A stretch of 64,000 nucleotides of DNA, from NCBI RefSeq assembly GCF_024713945.1, contig NC_134678.1, positions 2,728,001 to 2,792,000 on the forward strand, in the 5' to 3' direction. The translations under genes and the position numbers were made by a program. The notes below the pieces were generated by a model. The model made no database searches, had not been told where the DNA came from, and saw nothing but the letters and a program-made list of their open reading frames with translations. This DNA comes from Dermatophagoides farinae (Eukaryota; Arthropoda; Arachnida; Sarcoptiformes; Pyroglyphidae). This document shows, one piece after another, positions 23,344 through 34,714 of this stretch (positions are counted from its first letter, which is position 1; every line of letters begins with the position of its first letter).

Positions 23344-26300
23344 TATGATGTTTTTTTTTCACTCGAATTTGTTTTGAATATTTTGTTTTTTTTCCCAATA
23401 TGATTGACGAATTGAATTAAACTGAATTTATATGGTAAGCTTTTTATTCCAGTAATCATATAGAATGATAAATAATCATTTCGAAATTCATGACACACAC
23501 ATATGCTAGAAAAGATTCTAGTTATCGATATTTTATATTGATTGAATAGTATAGTCAATAAAATTGAAATGAATCAATTTCGTGTGGCAAAAAAAAAATT
23601 TATTTCAATTCAAAATAAACAATTGTGAAAGATTAATTTCCGTTCCATCACAAATCTAGTGTATGAAACGAAATGAATAAACAAATAATAATAACTCTTT
23701 GAATTACGTCAATTGATGATGATGATGATGAAAAAAAACAAATTTGTTATTTGTTGAATGTTATAATAGGAATTGTTGTCATCAAAATAATGATGATCAT
23801 TGACTTGAACCAGAAACAATGAATATCACAATTCAGAATGAACAACAAAATCAACGTTTTGTTATTGTATCTAATAGTTCTATACTGATATAATGAAAAT
23901 AATATTACTGTGTGTCAGTAGCTGTTGTCGACGACGCGCATCAAAACACTGGAACATTTTTTTTTTGTTTCTTTCAAAAACATAGATTCGAAACAGATGC
24001 TTGATGATTATTCCCGCCGACGAAAACCAAAAACGAAGATGACTACCATTCAGAATTCTATTTTCAATATATAATTGAACAAAAATTTTCAGTGTCAGTG
24101 TCAGAGCTATATGTTTTTTGTAAACTGTTGTCTATTGAGTATACGAAATTATCATCGATATATGAATCATCGTCGTGAATGACGTTTGTTAACTATCAAA
24201 ATTAGAATCAGAAAATCCATACATGCGCATTGATCCATTTTCAAGGTTTTTTTTTCGTTCCAAACAAAAAAAGTGGTTATTCTCTATTTCTTAACTATAC
24301 ATCACTAAATTCCATATTAATTCTAGTATGAACCAAAAAAAAAAAAAAAAATCTCAATTTTCACAGTATAATAGAAACATCACACTGAAACCAACAGCAA
24401 CATTAACAGTCAATTTGGATCATGTTACGAGAATGAAGATTAAATCTAGAAAAAAAAACTTAATGTTGAAAATACACAAACTGGCTTTTTTTTTGTTAAT
24501 ATTTCGATTCATCCATATGTACATCGACATGAATGGTTCATTATTGAGAATAATTATTTACCGTTAATTTATCGGACAACATTATATTATTATATGAGTA
24601 ATTTAATTTTATGAAAAAAAATTGCCATTTATTTTTCCAATTTGTTGTTGTTATTGTTATTGTTACTGTAATTTGATTAAGGAAATCGTGAAAAGATAGC
24701 TGATGAATAATCGAATTTCCTGTTTGATTTTGTCAAACGATTCTCATACCATTATACATCTTTGTTTGAGACCCAAATAAAGTTTCTGGAATTCTTCATT
24801 GTCCATCACATATACAAGCACAGACATCTTTTTTTTTCATCATTATTCAGTAATAATGCACATTTTGTTTTATGCATATGTTTAGCACATGGAGAACAAA
24901 AAAAAATTCCACCATAATAAATATGTAGATTTTTCAAACATGAACTTTTTGTAACAACTTTTTTTTGAAAAAAAGGAAAATAGAATATTCTTTCTTTTTG
25001 AAGAAATTGGCCTATAGAACTAGACTTGCACAAAGTAATTCTCAAATTTATATCGGAATAAAAATCGAAAAATAATTAACAACTTTTCTCGCGAATGAGG
25101 ATTCCATGACGTATGGAAATGTTTTTGGAACGAATCCAAAAACATTTTTGATTCTTAAATTTTTAATAATTATAATAATAACAAAAATAAAATTATTATT
25201 GTTGAAAAGATTGAAAAAATGGATTTGAATTTTAACCATAAAAAAACAGTGACATGACCCAAATATTCAAAATGATGAAAAAAATGAAAAATAAATTTAA
25301 AATGAAATTTTTATAATCATCAACAAAAAAAAACTTTAAGCTTTTTTTCCGGTTTTAATGATCTACAATGATGATTATGGATATGATGATGATTATGAAA
25401 AAAAAAACTGAATAAAGCAGCAATTTGTTTTCAACAAAATTTGAAGCTGATGAATTCATAAAGATTTTTTTTCCATATAATTATTACTGACATACATAAA
25501 ATTTTTTGGATATTTTTATTATATGAAATAGATGAAAAACATTTGACAGCAACATTCATCGGAAATCGTTATACCATCATGAACAACATTCTAAAAATAG
25601 CCATCATCAAAATCAGTACAAATTAATCCATATTACCAAATTATTATTGATCAAGTTTTCTTTTCATTTTCATTCGTATTAAATGTAGGAAAAAAAATTA
25701 ATCAATAAACAAGTACAATGTATATGTGTATAGCTAAGGAAAAAAAATTGAAAGTTGATAACACAAACTATGATTTTCGTCTATATAGGAATAATATTCT
25801 AATCAATAAATTAGAATCCAGAAACATTATTATAACTATAGTTCATTTTATGAATAAAACATTATTCAAATATTTTAATCGATCAATATATATTGGAAAT
25901 TTATTTGTAATGTTCGATCAAATACTGATTGAAAATTTCTTTCTTCCACTTCGAAGGACAAAAATTCACCATGTTTATTTACTTGTTGTCATGATTGTTG
26001 ACATTTATCCCATTGTTTGTTGTATTTGGCCTTGAATCAATTCCAGGGCTTCATCATAATTGTATTGAATTTCCATTGAAAAAAAAAATTTCCATTCATC
26101 CTAATGGTTGGCTGGTTATATAATATTAGATTGCATAATGGAAAATGAAAGCTTGAATAAAAATGAATATATATGAAAAAAAAATAATCACATGATGATT
26201 CAGTAAACGGAATTCCGTTCGTCAAATTTTTGTTTCATTCCCCATTTGACTTTGAACCATGTAAAATCAGAAATTATATCATGATGATGATGATGGTAAT

Positions 26301-26442
26301 GATAATCATTATCATAGTCTCAAGTTAACCATCTAGAAACGGCAAAAAAAAATATTTTTTTTTCATCACTATTAAAAAACCGGAATATTTGTTTCCACAA
26401 TTTATATACGCGACTATTTTTCGTAGCAATATTTTTTATTTT
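23344..26442. other. AT-rich intergenic region, no supported gene
   Basis: Upstream of the presumed C1-RhoGAP first exon. Contains simple repeats, A/T runs and scattered frames under 110 codons whose composition follows the base bias. One slightly more complex patch at 23925-24020 may be promoter or 5' UTR of the RhoGAP gene. No F-BAR-like exon was found here. Confidence 0.55.
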
Positions 26443-26640
26443 TTCTGGCAGAAACATTTCTGTTTTTGAAAGTATTCTTTTTGGCAGAAAAAAAATCATT
26501 TTCTGTCAGAAGAATTATTTTTTTTGGCAGAGAAATTATTTTTTTCAATTAGATATATTTAATTGATTTTTGGAAGTAAAAATATTCGATTTTTGGAAGA
26601 AAAAAAAATTGATTTGTCAGAAAAATTATAATTAATTCAA
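26443..26640. repeat. Degenerate short tandem repeat (TTTTTGGCAGAAA-type)
   Basis: Roughly eight diverged units of 20-30 bp built around TTTTTGGCAGAAAAATT (for example near 26479, 26527 and 26570), immediately 3' of the zinc-finger gene on its strand. Unit boundaries are fuzzy. Confidence 0.6.
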
Positions 26641-26657
26641 TTTTTGCTAATTGATAT

Positions 26658-27239
26658 TCAAATTTTTGTTGGTCCATATTTTTCACGCTTAATTCGTTGT
26701 ATAGCGTTATATACTTGGGTTTGTTTCAATACATTTCCTTCTCCTTTTAGCTTTTCATAAATTTGTTTTGGTTTTTGCCTTTCTTCATACATCGATGTTA
26801 TTTTGTTTTTCAATTCTTTTGTTAATCGATTACTTGTTGAGATGATTTCGCTACATGTATGATCTTCGTTGTTTTGGTATAAATAAATTGATTCAGAAAA
26901 TTTGTCATATGAGATAAAAATGCGTGCTCGGCATTGCATGTCATTCTTTTTCACCTGGAAAAAATACGATTAAATTATAATAATATTATCATATATTGAA
27001 CATCATATATTTACCTTGTTGCATCGGTAATATTGTTTGATATCTTTCTCAGTATCACTCCGATACCACTTACTCCAATTTTCACCAATAAATTCTTTAA
27101 GTTCTTCATTATTAGTAAAAATTTTCATTTGGTGCCAGTTTTGTTGATGTTTGTTATAATCATTGAATATAGTGATTTCGGAACTTGAAGTATCTTCGCT
27201 GGAATAATATTCCGCCACAGTTGAAAAAGACCTATACAT
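26658..27239 (-). CDS. Small protein with a WRKY-GCM1/FLYWCH-type zinc finger, transposase-derived
   Basis: Two exons, 27015-27239 and 26954-26658, give 173 aa. The intron (60 bp, GT-AG) falls inside the finger and splicing restores it. Cys73, Cys83, His107 and Cys109 form a C-x9-C-x23-H-x-C pattern after a WSKWYRSD and YYRC context. This matches WRKY-GCM1 superfamily C2HC fingers, the DNA-binding domain at the N terminus of many Mutator-like transposases and of FLYWCH proteins. A helical tail with KPKQIYEKLK and YNAIQRIKREKYG follows, again typical of MULE transposases just before the catalytic domain, but the frame then stops, so no DDE nuclease is present. It may be a domesticated DNA-binding protein or the spliced remnant of a transposon. 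The intact frame and clean intron favour a working gene. Confidence 0.65.
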
Positions 27240-28248
27240 TATTGTTGTACTTGTTGCACACTGATGATGATATGGAAAGACAAGGTAAAAAATAATCGAA
27301 TGTTTGAATACAATTTTTTTACCATCTTGTTTAAATCACAGAAAAAACCTAAACATTTTTTGAGCGCGAAATTTTTTTGGCCATGACATGTTCATCATCT
27401 TAGTTGATTCGCAAGAAAATCAAACGCTTGCGCGCGAAATTTTTTTTTTTTATTTGGTCATGACATATTCCTCTACATATGTGTGTATAAATCGCAGAAA
27501 GAAATAAAATGTTTGAGCGCAAAATTTTTTTTTGGCCATGACATGTTCATCATCTTAGTTGATTTGTAAGAAAATCAATGCAAATTTTTATATATAATAC
27601 CAGTATTCAGTGATATATTTTATTTATTTATTTATTTAAATACAAGAGAAACACACTGCCAATAAGGTACTTGTGTCAAATATTCTATGATATAGTAACT
27701 TTAAAATAAAAACGACTTTAAATTCTTGAATATATTTCATTTATTCATGCATGGATGCATAAATAATGCCAGTGGAAAAAAAACATTGAAGTAAATGTGA
27801 ATCGACGAAACAAATGTCGAAGTTGATCAGAGAGAGAGAAAAAAAACGTCCATTCCAGAAATAATGGATATTTTCATTTCATATAATGAAAACATACTTA
27901 AAGGATTAGCTATAATAGAGGCAGAATAAAGATTGCCAAAAAAAAGAGAGTTGATGTTAAGAAGATTATCAAATTCATATTACATATATATAATAGACAT
28001 ATACATGTGAACAATAGAATTAGCTGCAATGAACAAAAAAAAACAACCGGATATTAATATGTTGAGATGGTAATGGAATGTGATTTCCTTTTTATATGAA
28101 ACAGCAACAATAATAATGATAAAAGTTGAATCATCTTCACAAATTTTATTTAGAAATGTTGAAAAAAATCCATTTTATTAATCATTACAATTACAATGTT
28201 TTTAAAACTATTTTAGACGATTTTTGTCAAAATAGATATTATAATGAT
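27240..28248. other. Intergenic region with duplicated block upstream of the zinc-finger gene
   Basis: It contains the repeat block at 27336-27578 (separate entry) and then plain AT-rich DNA with A and T runs up to the last exon of the orphan acidic protein gene. No coding frame supported. Confidence 0.5.
27336..27578. repeat. Direct repeat of about 88 bp with a third partial copy
   Basis: Two copies (27336-27423 and about 27490-27578) share an identical 31-nt core at 27379-27409 and 27534-27564, beginning GGCCATGACATG. A shorter related copy lies between them (about 27424-27474). Each copy has a GCGC motif followed by A/T: GCGCGAAA at 27364 and 27432, GCGCAAAA at 27517. They sit 100-340 bp upstream of the zinc-finger gene start. 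Confidence 0.85.
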
Positions 28249-30270
28249 TCAATTTTTTCGTTTCAAAATTGGCAATTTAGAACAGTTATTATTCATTTTC
28301 ATTGATTTTAAATTATTCGAAGTTAGTACAGGTAATCGAGATTTTTTCAAACTTGTAATTGTTGATTCAATTTTTTTGTTAGCCAAAGTTGTGATCTACA
28401 ATGATGACAAAAAAAACATAAATTTTTTTCCATTAAAATAAATTCAACTGACAATATTGAATGAATGTTATGTTATCATGTAAAACCTTACCTTACGATC
28501 GCTAATGGTTGCAAATGGTTTTGATGGCAAAACTTTTGGCGTAACAATCCGAGTTGGAATGTGCTTTTGCTTTTTATTATCCAAACTTAATAAAGGTGAA
28601 CGAATGGCAATGGGTATAGTAGTTATTGTCTTTATTTGTTTATTCTTTTTTTGTTCAAGTTCTTCTGGTTGTTGTTGTTGTTGTTGTTCATGTTGAATGT
28701 TTTCGACTTGATCTAATTCAGATGGTATATTTTTTTCTAGTTCACATGGTTTGTCAATTTCCGGTGCATTAGAATCCATTTTTTCGATTTCATTGCTGAT
28801 TGTTTTGGTCGTACCTAATTGAGATGAATTCTTGATCAAATCGCCAAAAATAGTGGATTGTGAATAGGATATCGACAATAAAAAATCACATGATGTATTC
28901 GTTAAATCTAACAATGTAAGATTTTCATCCTCTATTGTCGAACAAGAAATTTTTCCATAATCCTCCATGACTGTTTCTCTAGTGCTTGTTGTCGGATTAA
29001 TTTGATCATCATCATCTTCATTATTAGCAACAATACACATTTCGTTCGACTGTTGTGTTTGTTCGTTATTAACATTTCCATTATTGATGATTGGTACATC
29101 TAATGATGGGATTATATGTTCAGCACTATTTTTCGGATCATTCACCTCATCTTTTTCCTGTTTTGCTGCCGATTCCATAATATTAGCTATTTATTTATAA
29201 CGATCAAATATTGACAGAGAAATAAATTTTTCATCTAAAAAATATGTTATAGACAACAAAAAAGCCATTACCTTCATCTTTTTGATAAGTCAATTCTTCC
29301 GTTGGTTCTTTAGCCATTTCAATACTTGAAAGAAGGTCCAATTGCGATAAAGAGACGTCTAATAAATTTAATAAATTATCATTTCCAAATAGCGTTGCTA
29401 GTAATGAACAAAATAAAGGTAAAAAATAAATTAGTCAAAATTTAATGTCTTCCATTAGCTTTTTTTTATCAATACCAGGTATTTTGTCTCCGTCATCGGG
29501 ACTGTAAATCAAGTTTTGATTCAATGGTAAGGAATAATCCAAGAGTTTTTCAATTTTTTGTTCGGCGTTTTCATCGTCAGATTCAGCTTTGATTTCAATT
29601 GGCTGCTGTTCGAAATCTTGTAAAGACTTTGATTGTATGGATACTTCGGGTATTTCTTCAAAAGCTAAATTCAAAATATTAGTCGAGCTAAATTCATTTG
29701 AAACTAAATAAAAGTTGAAATTTGAAAGTTAATGTTTGTATCAAACAAAAAAATCTATGCATCAAGTCATACGTAATTGGCTGGGTTGAGAAATTCCCGA
29801 ATCAGATTTTGTCTTAGCAATTGAATTAGAATTATCAACGGAATCTATTTTGAAAAAAAATTACAATTTAAATTCAAACAATTTATTGAATCAATCTAAC
29901 CTGTGATGGGTCGAATTTCCGATAGATTTGAACATCTTAACAATTCATAAGATGTAGTCGATTTCGTTGGCTGATTCGATTGTTCAATGGGCGATATTGA
30001 AATTTTTGATTGGTACAAATCTTTGTTTTCTTTACAATTGTCGCTGACATTACCTTCATCAGTTAAGGTCGTCGAGTTTAGTTTCATGATTGAACTACTA
30101 TTTTGGCACGTGTTTTCCATTGATAAGGAAATTTGTTTTCCAGAATTATGTTCATGTTCAGCTGTTTGATCAAGTGTCATATTTTCATTCAATTCTTTGT
30201 GAATATCCCAAGAAACATAAGTATCTTCAAACTTATCTAAGTAAAGAGTTTCATCATTGTGTTCGTCCAT
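28249..30270 (-). CDS. Orphan acidic, low-complexity protein (six exons)
   Basis: Six exons with consistent phases: 29901-30270, 29773-29844, 29476-29703, 29272-29397, 28492-29186 and 28249-28395, giving about 545 aa. I do not recognise a domain. The protein is rich in Glu, Asp, Asn, Ser and Gln, with a run of seven glutamines and acidic stretches. Three short segments share a loose pattern: LLNLLDVSLSQLDLLSSIE, then LTLLDLTNTSCDFLLSIS, then TNILNLAFEEIPEVSI. The tail turns basic (KSRLPVLTSN, then KLPILKRKN). Such proteins are often disordered nuclear adaptors, but that is only an impression. If exon 3 is read through its donor it ends at a stop at 29435, a possible shorter isoform. It is divergent from SPOUT1, 227 bp between start codons. 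Confidence 0.7.
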
Positions 30271-30497
30271 TTTTGCTTGATAGTAAAAATATAATTATAA
30301 GAAAAAATTGGCGGTTTATCAAATTTGACGGTTGATGATTGATAAAACGAAAACCGTTGAAAAGCGTGCTCCAAAAATGCTACAACACTGCCATCTTTTA
30401 ATAAAAATTCGAAAACTAAATGAAATTATCACATGTCTATGATTTCAGGAACTATATTTTGGAATATTCTCGAATCTTACGAAATTTCTTCCAAAAC
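30271..30497. promoter_or_regulatory. Divergent promoter region, orphan acidic protein / SPOUT1
   Basis: Two start codons face away from each other across 227 bp. A small motif pair, GGCGGTTTATCAAATTTGACG near 30310-30330, could mark regulatory DNA, but no factor is claimed. If SPOUT1 starts at 30420 the gap is only 149 bp. Confidence 0.4.
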
Positions 30498-31555
30498 ATG
30501 GAGGAAAAATCAGGAGAAATTGGAAGATTATGGACCGTCAGCATTGCGGTTCCATCATCAATCGTTGATAATGCTCAATCCGTCGAATTGAAATCCTATC
30601 TGGTAGGACAAATTGCTCGTTCTTTGGTCATATTTAAAATTGATGAAATAGTTATTTACGATGAATATTGTATTCCTGGGTAAGTATTTTATTCAATTTA
30701 AACCATTTCTAATTCTGAACTAAAAAAATTATCATATCAGCACTCCTGAACAAATTGTACTTGACAAAAGAAAAGAAACAATGGTTCAAACTTTGCGAAT
30801 TCTTGAATATCTTGAATGTCCACAATATTTACGGCGAAATCTGTTTCCAATCCAGAAATATCTTCAATATGCTGGTTTGTTAAATCCGTTAGAAGCACCA
30901 CATCATTTGAGTTCGACAGATCAATGTCCATATCGAGAAGGTGTCGTTCTTAATAAGCCACATAAACAAGGATCATTTGTCAATATTGGTCTCAGACAGG
31001 AATGTCAAGTAGATAGAAGTTTACAGCCTAATGTTCGTGTAACAGTTAAACTTGAAACAAATATAGGTGATTCGAAAAAATTACGTGGCAAAATCGTATC
31101 GCCATCAGAACCGCGAGAAAAATTGGGTCTTTATTGGGGTTATTCAATACGAATGGCCAACTCTTTGAATGAAGTATTTGATGGCTGTCCATATGATGGT
31201 GGTTATGATTTAAAAATAGGCACATCAGATAAAGGTGACAATGTAGATAAAAAAATCAAGAAAATTCCCTTCACCAGCTCAATTCATACATTAATTGTTT
31301 TCGGTGGACTTCGTGGTATCGAATCGGCACATGAATCTGATGAATCATTAAGCCATGTTCAAGATACAAGTGAATTATTTGATTACTATTTGAATACTTG
31401 TCCAAATCAAGGATCAGATACGATTCGTACTGAGGTCAGTAAAATGTGTTCAAACTAAATCTAATCATATATCTGTCTTTTTTTTCGCTTTACAGGAAGC
31501 CATATTGATCACGTTATCTACATTACGACGTCGTTTATTTAAACATCAAACCTAA
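30498..31555 (+). CDS. SPOUT1: SPOUT1 / CENP-32, SPOUT-domain RNA methyltransferase
   Basis: Human SPOUT1 (C9orf114, CENP-32) is a SPOUT-fold RNA methyltransferase that associates with kinetochores and spindle poles. Three exons: 30498-30679, 30741-31434 and 31496-31555, about 311 aa. Near-identical phrases run the whole length: WTVSIAVPSSIVDNAQS, then LVGQIARSLVIFKIDEIV, then ILEYLECPQYLRRNLFP, then LLNPLEAPHHL, then LGLYWGYSIRMA, then LIVFGGLRGIE and TCPNQGSDTIRTEEAILITL. The last is the trefoil-knot SAM-binding end of the SPOUT fold. The start at 30498 has a strong context (AACATGG); an upstream in-frame ATG at 30420 would add 26 residues, but a possible acceptor (TTTCAG) lies between, so the true 5' end may be spliced. 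Confidence 0.93.
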
Positions 31556-31916
31556 CAAAACAATGGCAATGCAAACTTTTGTTTTCCTGTATTTTTTTTC
31601 GTTCGTGTTCATTGATTAAATTGTATTGTTATGTAGGTGTACTTGAATGTGTAATTAAATCTATCACAAAAATGTAAAAAAAATGTTATAATATATGAAC
31701 AAGTTGAATAATGAACAAGCTTCGAAAATTGCAAATGGTGACTTAGTCGTATGGAAAGTTGGGCATAAATTGCCATTTGTTTTTTTTTTTTTTTGAATTT
31801 TTTTATATATATTGATTTTATTTCTCCCATTTTTTTCACTTCAAATATATCTGACTGTCTGTCTTCCTTTGTTTTCTATCTAACGGTATCGGCAGACATC
31901 GATTTCAATCATATAG
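31556..31916. other. Intergenic spacer
   Basis: AT-rich spacer between SPOUT1 and the four-TM gene, with T runs (31782-31795) and pyrimidine-rich DNA just before the next start. No gene seen. Confidence 0.6.
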
Positions 31917-33147
31917 ATGAAAAAAACAATGAACATAACAACTAAATTAGTCAATAAGGCGGCAAAACGTACAATAGTAGATGACAAGACATTTTTTGCA
32001 AATCCAAATACAATTAATCCATTTCTAAGAACAACAACAAAGACAACGACTACAAAAACGGATACGGTGAATGCAACGGATTTGGAAAAAAATCGACATC
32101 ATCAAAAATTAATAGACGAAAAATATTATGCTTTGATAGTCAATTCATCAACTAATCGTACTGTACGATTGATAAATAATGCTCAATACATACTTTTGTC
32201 ACTGTCAATTTGGCAATTAGTATTGATTATTTGTAATTTATATACAATACTTATATCAATTTGGCGAAAACGTAATCAATTGGTCATTTATGATCGTACA
32301 TTTTACTGGCTAAGCTTTTTACAAAATCTTTTCATATTTTTTTGGGCTACCGGATCCATTTCTACAATTATTACAACTACAATATTTATGACAACAACAA
32401 AATCAAACGACGAAAACAGGGGAGAAAAAACTACAAAAACAACAACGACCACAATAACAAAACGAACAGATAATCTATCTTCATTTACAATGTTTGGAAT
32501 GTTTGCCTTGATATTGATTGTATTCGAAATTCTTTTATTTTACCAATTACTATTGTTCATATCACGTACTGATAATCCACTATTATTAAATGGTAAGATT
32601 ATTTAATATAGCTAAAATAAGACTCGAAACAATTTTGTTTAATGATAATCACAAATCATCTTTTCACCAATGATAGAGTATCATTGAATTTTTTTTCTTT
32701 TTGATTTAGTTTGTTAATAGATTTATAATCGATTGATGATGAATTATTGAATTGACTTTTCAATACTTCATTTTTTTTATAGCCATGTGTGAAATTTACG
32801 AATTTTTTCCTTAATCATAATTACGAATGATGTTGCTTTTTTTTATATATTTCATAATCGAATTCCAATCCTGTTTATTTTATTTATTAATTTATATTTG
32901 TTTTCTTTATTCATAAATTTATAATATAGGCTTTGGATGGCAAGAAACAAGCCATTTATTAATATTGCCCATTTCTAGGATCATATGTTTTTCACTTTGG
33001 ATATATTTCATGAATCATCAGCTATCATTAATGCAATGGAGTAAAGAAGAATTTCAATTACCAATGGTAGATCCATTGACTGAAGATATTACATTGAATA
33101 CTTATTCACCATCATATATTGGAAGAATTATGCCAATCAATAATTGA
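31917..33147 (+). CDS. Orphan four-transmembrane protein
   Basis: Two exons, 31917-32592 and 32930-33147, joined in phase (G|GC), give about 297 aa. A Thr-rich N-terminal region (residues 36-55) with several Asn-X-Ser/Thr sites precedes TM1 (about 89-115), TM2 (128-157), TM3 (190-215) and TM4 (235-253). A second Thr-rich, charged loop (residues 158-185) separates TM2 and TM3. The tail is about 45 residues (QWSKEEFQLPMVDPLTED). The four-helix layout could suggest a tetraspan or claudin-like protein, but the tetraspanin CCG motif and the claudin W-GLW-C-C pattern are absent. Function unknown. Strongly hydrophobic stretches in both exons and good splice sites support a real gene. Confidence 0.7.
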
Positions 33148-34714
33148 TATATTGAATTCCATTAAAAAAAATATTGCATTCAATCCTTTGACAAATAGAA
33201 TATGAACATTTATAAAATATATGTGTATGATAAATAAAAAAAAAACTTTATTTCATCAATTAACTTTGAACAATAATATTCATTGTATGTATAAACAATA
33301 TCATTAGTCATCATCCAACTATTGTTTTTCGGTTAGAGAAAAAAAAGGGAGAAGAGATTAAATACAGACAAAAGATTTTCAAATAATTTGGTTTTTTTTA
33401 CGTTACAATAATACAGCAATAACATCGGACTATTATTCTGTTACAATTTGAACAAAACAATTGATAATCCATGATATAATTATCATCAACAAACGAAATA
33501 GGAAAAGAAAAATGAATGTGAAAACAAAAATTGAACGACAATTTTGATTTATAAAAGTTTGACGATAGGATTTATATATTTTGAATGAATTCAAGATTGA
33601 CCATAGATAGAGAGAGAGAAGGAACGAGCAAATAAATGAGCGGACAATAAAAAACAAAAAAAAAATAGAAACGGTGACAATCATTTGCGAATTAAGCATA
33701 GCATCATCATCAACATCAAGATTTTTTCATTCTTTTCGTATATGTGTTTATTCGTTGGTTTTGTTGTTGTTGTTGTTGTTGTTGTTCTATAAATTTGATT
33801 ATGAACAAAGGCAGCTTAACAGGAATTGTAAAAAGATTATATTTGGCTAATAATAGTTAACCAGAATAAAAAAGAAATTAGTTTAATTATTATCGAGAAA
33901 ATGTCAGTATATGTCATTGAATTTGAAATTATGATGTTGTCTATGTTATGTTATGGACCAAAACATGACCAATAGATATTTTATCGTTGAAAAAAAAATC
34001 ATATTTCTGATGCGTTTTAGATTCAACTTTAGATATGATGGCTGTCCTTTTGAAGAACAAAGTAAACAAACTCGTACACCCACGGATAAACAAATAAAAG
34101 ATTCCATAGAATTTTGCCGGTCATTTCACTTCGATCAATATTTTATTGTCATACAAAAAAAACGATTATACAAGATTAAGGTGACAAATTGATATTCTAG
34201 ATCTGGAAAAGGGATGACCATCATATTTGATGATGATGAAAAAATATTTTGAAATTAAATTATTCACAATTCCATCATGATTTTTTCATGATAAAAATGT
34301 AATTATAGTATTCATTTTAAAAACATTGCCATTGCATTCATAAGAATGGTTCCAGAAACATGAAAAGAAAAAGTGCCCATACACACACACACATATGTAC
34401 AAAGAATATTTTATTCTCTTGAGAATCACGATCATATATTACTTTTTGTTATGATATGTTCAATATCGATTTTTCCATTCATTCTAATGAATAATCCGTA
34501 CACGATTTACATCTCTTGGGCATCAGACATCTGTTTCCATTGTTTGTATGTTTACTGTTGTTCATTTTTTTTTTTTGTTTTTGGTGGTCATTCAATTCAG
34601 TATTCTGTTTATTTTCTTTTTTTTTTATTGATATTATTTTTGTTTTTGTTGTTGATGTTTTTTCTTTTAATCATTGTCGTCATCATAACCATTGGAATAA
34701 TAATCACAATATAA
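33148..34714. other. Intergenic region, simple repeats
   Basis: It separates the four-TM gene and the serotonin receptor 3' end, which converge. It includes a GTT run at about 33759-33786, a short GAGA run near 33610 and T-rich DNA at 34565-34680 that is probably receptor 3' UTR on the minus strand. No coding frame supported. Confidence 0.6.
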
